64,000 nt of DNA from DATARH01 sp963773625. Lineage in GTDB: Bacteria > Pseudomonadota > Alphaproteobacteria > ATCC43930 > CGMCC-115725. The notes under the pieces were generated by a model. The model saw only the letters and a list, made by a program, of their open reading frames with translations, was not told the DNA's origin and made no database searches. Position 1 is the first letter of the stretch; every line of letters begins with the position of its first letter. A program made the position numbers and the translations under genes. Below, in pieces: positions 60,936 through 64,000 of the stretch. The stretch is taken from NCBI GenBank assembly GCA_963773625.1, contig CAVZCJ010000015.1, positions 124,001-188,000 of the forward strand, read 5' to 3'.

Positions 60936-62066
60936 GTGAAAAATCTAATGCGCTACTCGATCAACGCGGCGGCAGCGGCGGCGCTGTTCGCATCAATCGT
61001 CCCGGCAAGCGCGCAGACGGTGGTGTGGGGCGGGCCGTATGGCGGCCTCAACCTTGGCGCCGATTGGGCCACCACGCCGGGGTCGATCAGCGTCGCACCC
61101 AACCCGGCGACGCCCGGCAGCACGTTCGGACTGACGCATCACAGCGACACGACGGTCACCGGCGGCGGGCAGATCGGCTATAATTATCAGTTCAACAACT
61201 TCGTATTTGGCGTCGAAGGCGACATCAGGGGCGGCGGCCCGTCGAACACCACCTCCATCGGGGCGCCGGGTGTTCCCGGGGTCGGGCCGGGCAGCAGCTT
61301 TACCGCCTCCTCTTCGGTCAACGGCTCGGTGCGCGGCCGCCTCGGCTATGCGATCGATCCGTTTCTGCTCTACGTCACCGGCGGTGTCGCGATCGCCGAT
61401 GCGAACCTGAAGGCGACGCGAGCGTCGACAGCCTTTAGTCCGGGCAGCACCAGGTCCAATTCGGCGGTCGTCTTTGGCCCGACCATCGGCGCCGGTCTCG
61501 AATACGCGCTGAACAACAACATCTCGCTCGCCGCTGAATACCGCTATACGGATTACGGTCGCCAGAACGTCAACCTTGGTTCGACAACGGTCGCGCCAGG
61601 GGTAAGCGCGCCGCTGAGCGGCCGCGTCGGGGTGCACGACAATGTGGCGCTGCTGAAGATCAACTATCGCTTCGGCGCCCCGCCTCCGCCCCCTCCGCCG
61701 ATGCCCGCGGCGACGCCAGCGCCGCCGCCCACCGCTCCGAAGGTGTTCATCGTGTTTTTCGATTGGGACAAGGACACGATCACGCGTGAGGGCATGCAGG
61801 TGGTTCAGCAGGCGGCCGACGCCTATAAATCGGGGGCGCCGGTACAGATCCAGGTCACCGGCTACACCGACCGGTCGGGTGCGCCCAGCTACAACCAGCG
61901 CCTTTCCGAGCGCCGCGCCAACAATGTCGCCAGGGCGCTCGCTCGCCTCGGCGTGCCGCAGAACCAAATGGCCGTCTCGGGCCGCGGCGAGAACGACAAT
62001 CGCGTGCCGACGGCAGATGGCGTGCGCGAGCCGCAGAACCGCCGGGTGGAGATCGTGACGCCATAA
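60936..62066 (+). CDS. Outer-membrane beta-barrel protein with OmpA C-terminal domain
   Basis: The 376-aa protein has a signal peptide (cleavage after ASAQ near residue 27). Residues 30-250 form a beta barrel of the alphaproteobacterial type (YGGLNLGADW, VEGDIRGGG, LAAEYRYTDYGRQ). A Pro-rich linker follows, then an OmpA peptidoglycan-binding domain with VTGYTDRSGAPSYNQRLSERRANNV. It links the outer membrane to the wall. GTG at 60936 begins the signal peptide. A strong bidirectional terminator follows. Confidence 0.88.
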   Translation: MKNLMRYSINAAAAAALFASIVPASAQTVVWGGPYGGLNLGADWATTPGSISVAPNPATPGSTFGLTHHSDTTVTGGGQIGYNYQFNNFVFGVEGDIRGGGPSNTTSIGAPGVPGVGPGSSFTASSSVNGSVRGRLGYAIDPFLLYVTGGVAIADANLKATRASTAFSPGSTRSNSAVVFGPTIGAGLEYALNNNISLAAEYRYTDYGRQNVNLGSTTVAPGVSAPLSGRVGVHDNVALLKINYRFGAPPPPPPPMPAATPAPPPTAPKVFIVFFDWDKDTITREGMQVVQQAADAYKSGAPVQIQVTGYTDRSGAPSYNQRLSERRANNVARALARLGVPQNQMAVSGRGENDNRVPTADGVREPQNRRVEIVTP

Positions 62067-62083
62067 GGTCTGGCAAGTCGATG

Positions 62084-62110
62084 AAAGAGCGGCCTCCGGG
62101 CCGCTCTTTT
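62084..62110. terminator. Bidirectional terminator between the porin and pepN genes
   Basis: AAAGAGCGGCC and GGCCGCTCTTT form an 11-pair hairpin with loop TCCG. Ts follow on the plus strand and As precede it, so it can stop both convergent transcripts. It lies 17 bases after the porin stop and just before the pepN stop. Confidence 0.9.
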
Positions 62111-62111
62111 C

Positions 62112-64000
62112 CTATGCGCCCTCCGCAAGGCTCTTCGAGACCATCTCGAAGGTGTTGGTGCTGAGCCCCGCGGCGTCATGGATGCGCTGCAGCTGGGCCT
62201 TCATCAGCGCCTGGCGAGCCGGGTCAAAGCGCCGCCATTGGCCGAGCGGCTGTACCGCCCGCGCGGCGAGCTGCGGATTGCTCGGATCGATGGCGAGAAC
62301 CTCGTCGGCAAGCAGCACGTAGCCCTCGCCGTTCGCCGCGTGGAAATGCAGCCGGTTGCCGTTTGCGAAGGCGCTGATCAGCGCCCGCCAACGGTTCGGG
62401 TTGGCGCGGTTGAAAGCGGGATGACGGGTCAGCTTCTTGACGGCCGCGATGGCGCCGGGCAAGGCCGAGCGCGCCTGGATCGAGAACCAGTTGTCGATGA
62501 CCAGCGGCTCGTCCTGCCAGCGCCGATGGAAGGCGTCGAGCGCCGCGGCCCGTTCGGGGCCATCGAGGTCGTTCAGCACCGATAGCGCCGCGAGCACATC
62601 GGTCATATTTTGCTGCGCGTCGAATTGCGATTTGGCGAGCCGAGCCCCGGCTTGCCTGTCGCCGGCGGCGAGGTATCCGAGACAGACGTTACGCAGGGAG
62701 CGCCGGCCGATCGCGGCGCCGTCGGTCGTGTAGGGGCCGGGGTCGACGAGTTCACGATAGGCGGCGGCGAATTCGCTCGCGAGCGCGGCAGCGATGCCCG
62801 CGCGTGCCTCTTCGCGCACCGCGTGGATCGCCTCGACATCGACTACATCCATCTCATCCGCCAGGGTCAGTTCGCTCGGCAGCAGCAGCGCCTCGGCGGC
62901 AAACGCGCGATCGCGGGCGGAATCTGCGAGATTGTGGCGCGCCGCCTCGATGAGGTCCGGGTCGAGCGGCGACAACCGCTTGCCCTTGCGCCACAGTGCG
63001 ATGCGCTCCAGCAGCACGGCGGTGGCGGCGCGCTGCCCGGCGTCCCAGCGCGCGACGGGATCGGTGTCGTGGATCGCGAGAAACTTGTGCCGCTCGAGCG
63101 GGACTCCTTGAAGTTTCACCGGCGCCGAAAAGCCGCGCAGCAGCGAGGGAATAGGCGGCGCTGGAACATCGACAAACCTGAAGGTCTGGCGCGCCTGGCC
63201 GCAGACGAGCAACCGGGTGCCGTCTTGCGCGGCGGCTTCGCCCTCAATACGGGTCGGCAGCTCGTCGCCGTTCGGGCCGAGCAGCCCCATCGCGACGGGA
63301 ATCGGCAGCGGTTGTTTCTCCGGCTGGCCAGGGGTCGGCGGAGTGCGCTGCGAGACGGTTAGCTCATAACTTTTGGCCGCGGCATCGTAGCGGTCCTCGA
63401 TCGTGATCTCGGGCGTGCCGGCCTGGTGGTACCAGCGGGCGAACTCGGTCAGGTCGATGCCGCTCGCATCCTGCATCGCGCCGACGAAATCGGGGATCGT
63501 GGCGGCCGAGTTGTCATGCCGCTCGATATAGAGGTCCATGCCCTTGCGGAAGCCGTCGCGCCCCAAGAGCGTGTGCATCATGCGGATCAGCTCGGCGCCC
63601 TTGTTGTAGACCGTGGCGGTGTAGAAATTGTCGATCCGCAGATAGCTTTGCGGCTGCACCGGATGGGCGAGCGGGCCGGCGTCCTCGGGGAATTGCGCGG
63701 CGCGCAGCGCCCGGATGTCGCTGATCCGGGACATCGCTTCGCTGCCCATATCGGCGGAAAATTGCTGGTCGCGGAAAACCGTCAGGCCTTCCTTCAACGA
63801 CAGCTGGAACCAGTCGCGGCAGGTAACGCGGTCGCCGGTCCAATTGTGGAAGTATTCGTGCGCGATGACGCTCTCGATCGCCTCGTAATCGCTGTCGGTC
63901 GCGGTGTCGGGCTTGGCCAGCACATAGCGCGTGTTGAAGATGTTGAGGCCCTTGTTCTCCATCGCCCCCATGTTGAAATCGCTGACCGCGACGATGTTGA
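62112..64000 (-). CDS. pepN: Aminopeptidase N (M1 family), N-terminus outside window
   Basis: The minus-strand frame remains open to the end of the window, so the first domain lies beyond base 64000. The visible 629 residues include the GAMEN exopeptidase motif and the zinc site HEYFHNWTGDRVT, followed by the catalytic-Tyr region and the helical C-terminal domain typical of PepN. It removes N-terminal residues from peptides in the cytoplasm. It shares a terminator with the convergent porin gene. Confidence 0.95.
   Translation of the reverse strand, partial: NIVAVSDFNMGAMENKGLNIFNTRYVLAKPDTATDSDYEAIESVIAHEYFHNWTGDRVTCRDWFQLSLKEGLTVFRDQQFSADMGSEAMSRISDIRALRAAQFPEDAGPLAHPVQPQSYLRIDNFYTATVYNKGAELIRMMHTLLGRDGFRKGMDLYIERHDNSAATIPDFVGAMQDASGIDLTEFARWYHQAGTPEITIEDRYDAAAKSYELTVSQRTPPTPGQPEKQPLPIPVAMGLLGPNGDELPTRIEGEAAAQDGTRLLVCGQARQTFRFVDVPAPPIPSLLRGFSAPVKLQGVPLERHKFLAIHDTDPVARWDAGQRAATAVLLERIALWRKGKRLSPLDPDLIEAARHNLADSARDRAFAAEALLLPSELTLADEMDVVDVEAIHAVREEARAGIAAALASEFAAAYRELVDPGPYTTDGAAIGRRSLRNVCLGYLAAGDRQAGARLAKSQFDAQQNMTDVLAALSVLNDLDGPERAAALDAFHRRWQDEPLVIDNWFSIQARSALPGAIAAVKKLTRHPAFNRANPNRWRALISAFANGNRLHFHAANGEGYVLLADEVLAIDPSNPQLAARAVQPLGQWRRFDPARQALMKAQLQRIHDAAGLSTNTFEMVSKSLAEGA

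Overview
The window reads as a chromosomal segment of a high-GC alphaproteobacterium, probably Rhodospirillales or Hyphomicrobiales-like. This is inferred from family content: a GapR/DUF1244 pair, a HemY with a C-terminal zinc ribbon, methylmalonate-semialdehyde dehydrogenase, an NDUFAF7-type methyltransferase, an FNR/FixK box, and thrS-infC plus rpmI-rplT-pheST. No rRNA genes and no CRISPR array were seen.

Layout. 0-5 kb: the end of hemY, tRNA-Thr(CGT), small membrane and secreted proteins with an FNR/FixK-like site, and a MetE-like enzyme. 5-16 kb: rlmB, mmsA, a CLC transporter, a FecR/DUF6600 protein, threonine aldolase, a CarS-like protein, a metallophosphoesterase, a methyltransferase, gapR and DUF1244. 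16-23.7 kb: small proteins, a hydrolase, lipoproteins, an unrecognised 274-aa protein, and the pgeF/NDUFAF7/lgt cluster. 23.7-33.1 kb: a probable genomic island between an intact tRNA-Val(GAC) and a 51-nt copy of its 3' part. It carries an integrase remnant, a frameshifted CYP153-type P450 with its ferredoxin, a GMC oxidoreductase with a gluconate-dehydrogenase-like small subunit, an IS110 scrap, and an ABC exporter whose ATPase is fused to a cyclic-nucleotide-binding domain. A parS-like palindrome lies at its right edge. 33-39 kb: CocE hydrolase, SppA and an amidase. 39-42 kb: thrS-infC, with a leaderless threonine leader peptide and attenuator ahead of thrS and an AUA start for infC. 42-51 kb: glycosyltransferases, two VapBC-type modules, GST, leucyl aminopeptidase, GhrA. 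51-55 kb: a VgrG locus of mixed base composition with duplicated debris. 55.6-64 kb: rpmI-rplT-pheS-pheT, a reductase, an OmpA-type porin and the end of pepN.

How it fits together. The island looks like an oxidation cassette (P450 and ferredoxin for terminal hydroxylation, GMC plus small subunit for alcohol oxidation) next to an exporter. The translation genes found together as thrS-infC-rpmI-rplT-pheST in many bacteria are split here into two oppositely oriented blocks, as an inversion would leave them. Five accessory genes (a Tyr-rich secreted protein, CYP153, a GT9 glycosyltransferase, an LLM oxidoreductase and vgrG) are broken by nine single-base shifts, all of +1 type, while every housekeeping gene is intact. 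Whether that is real decay or insertion-biased sequencing error cannot be settled from the sequence.
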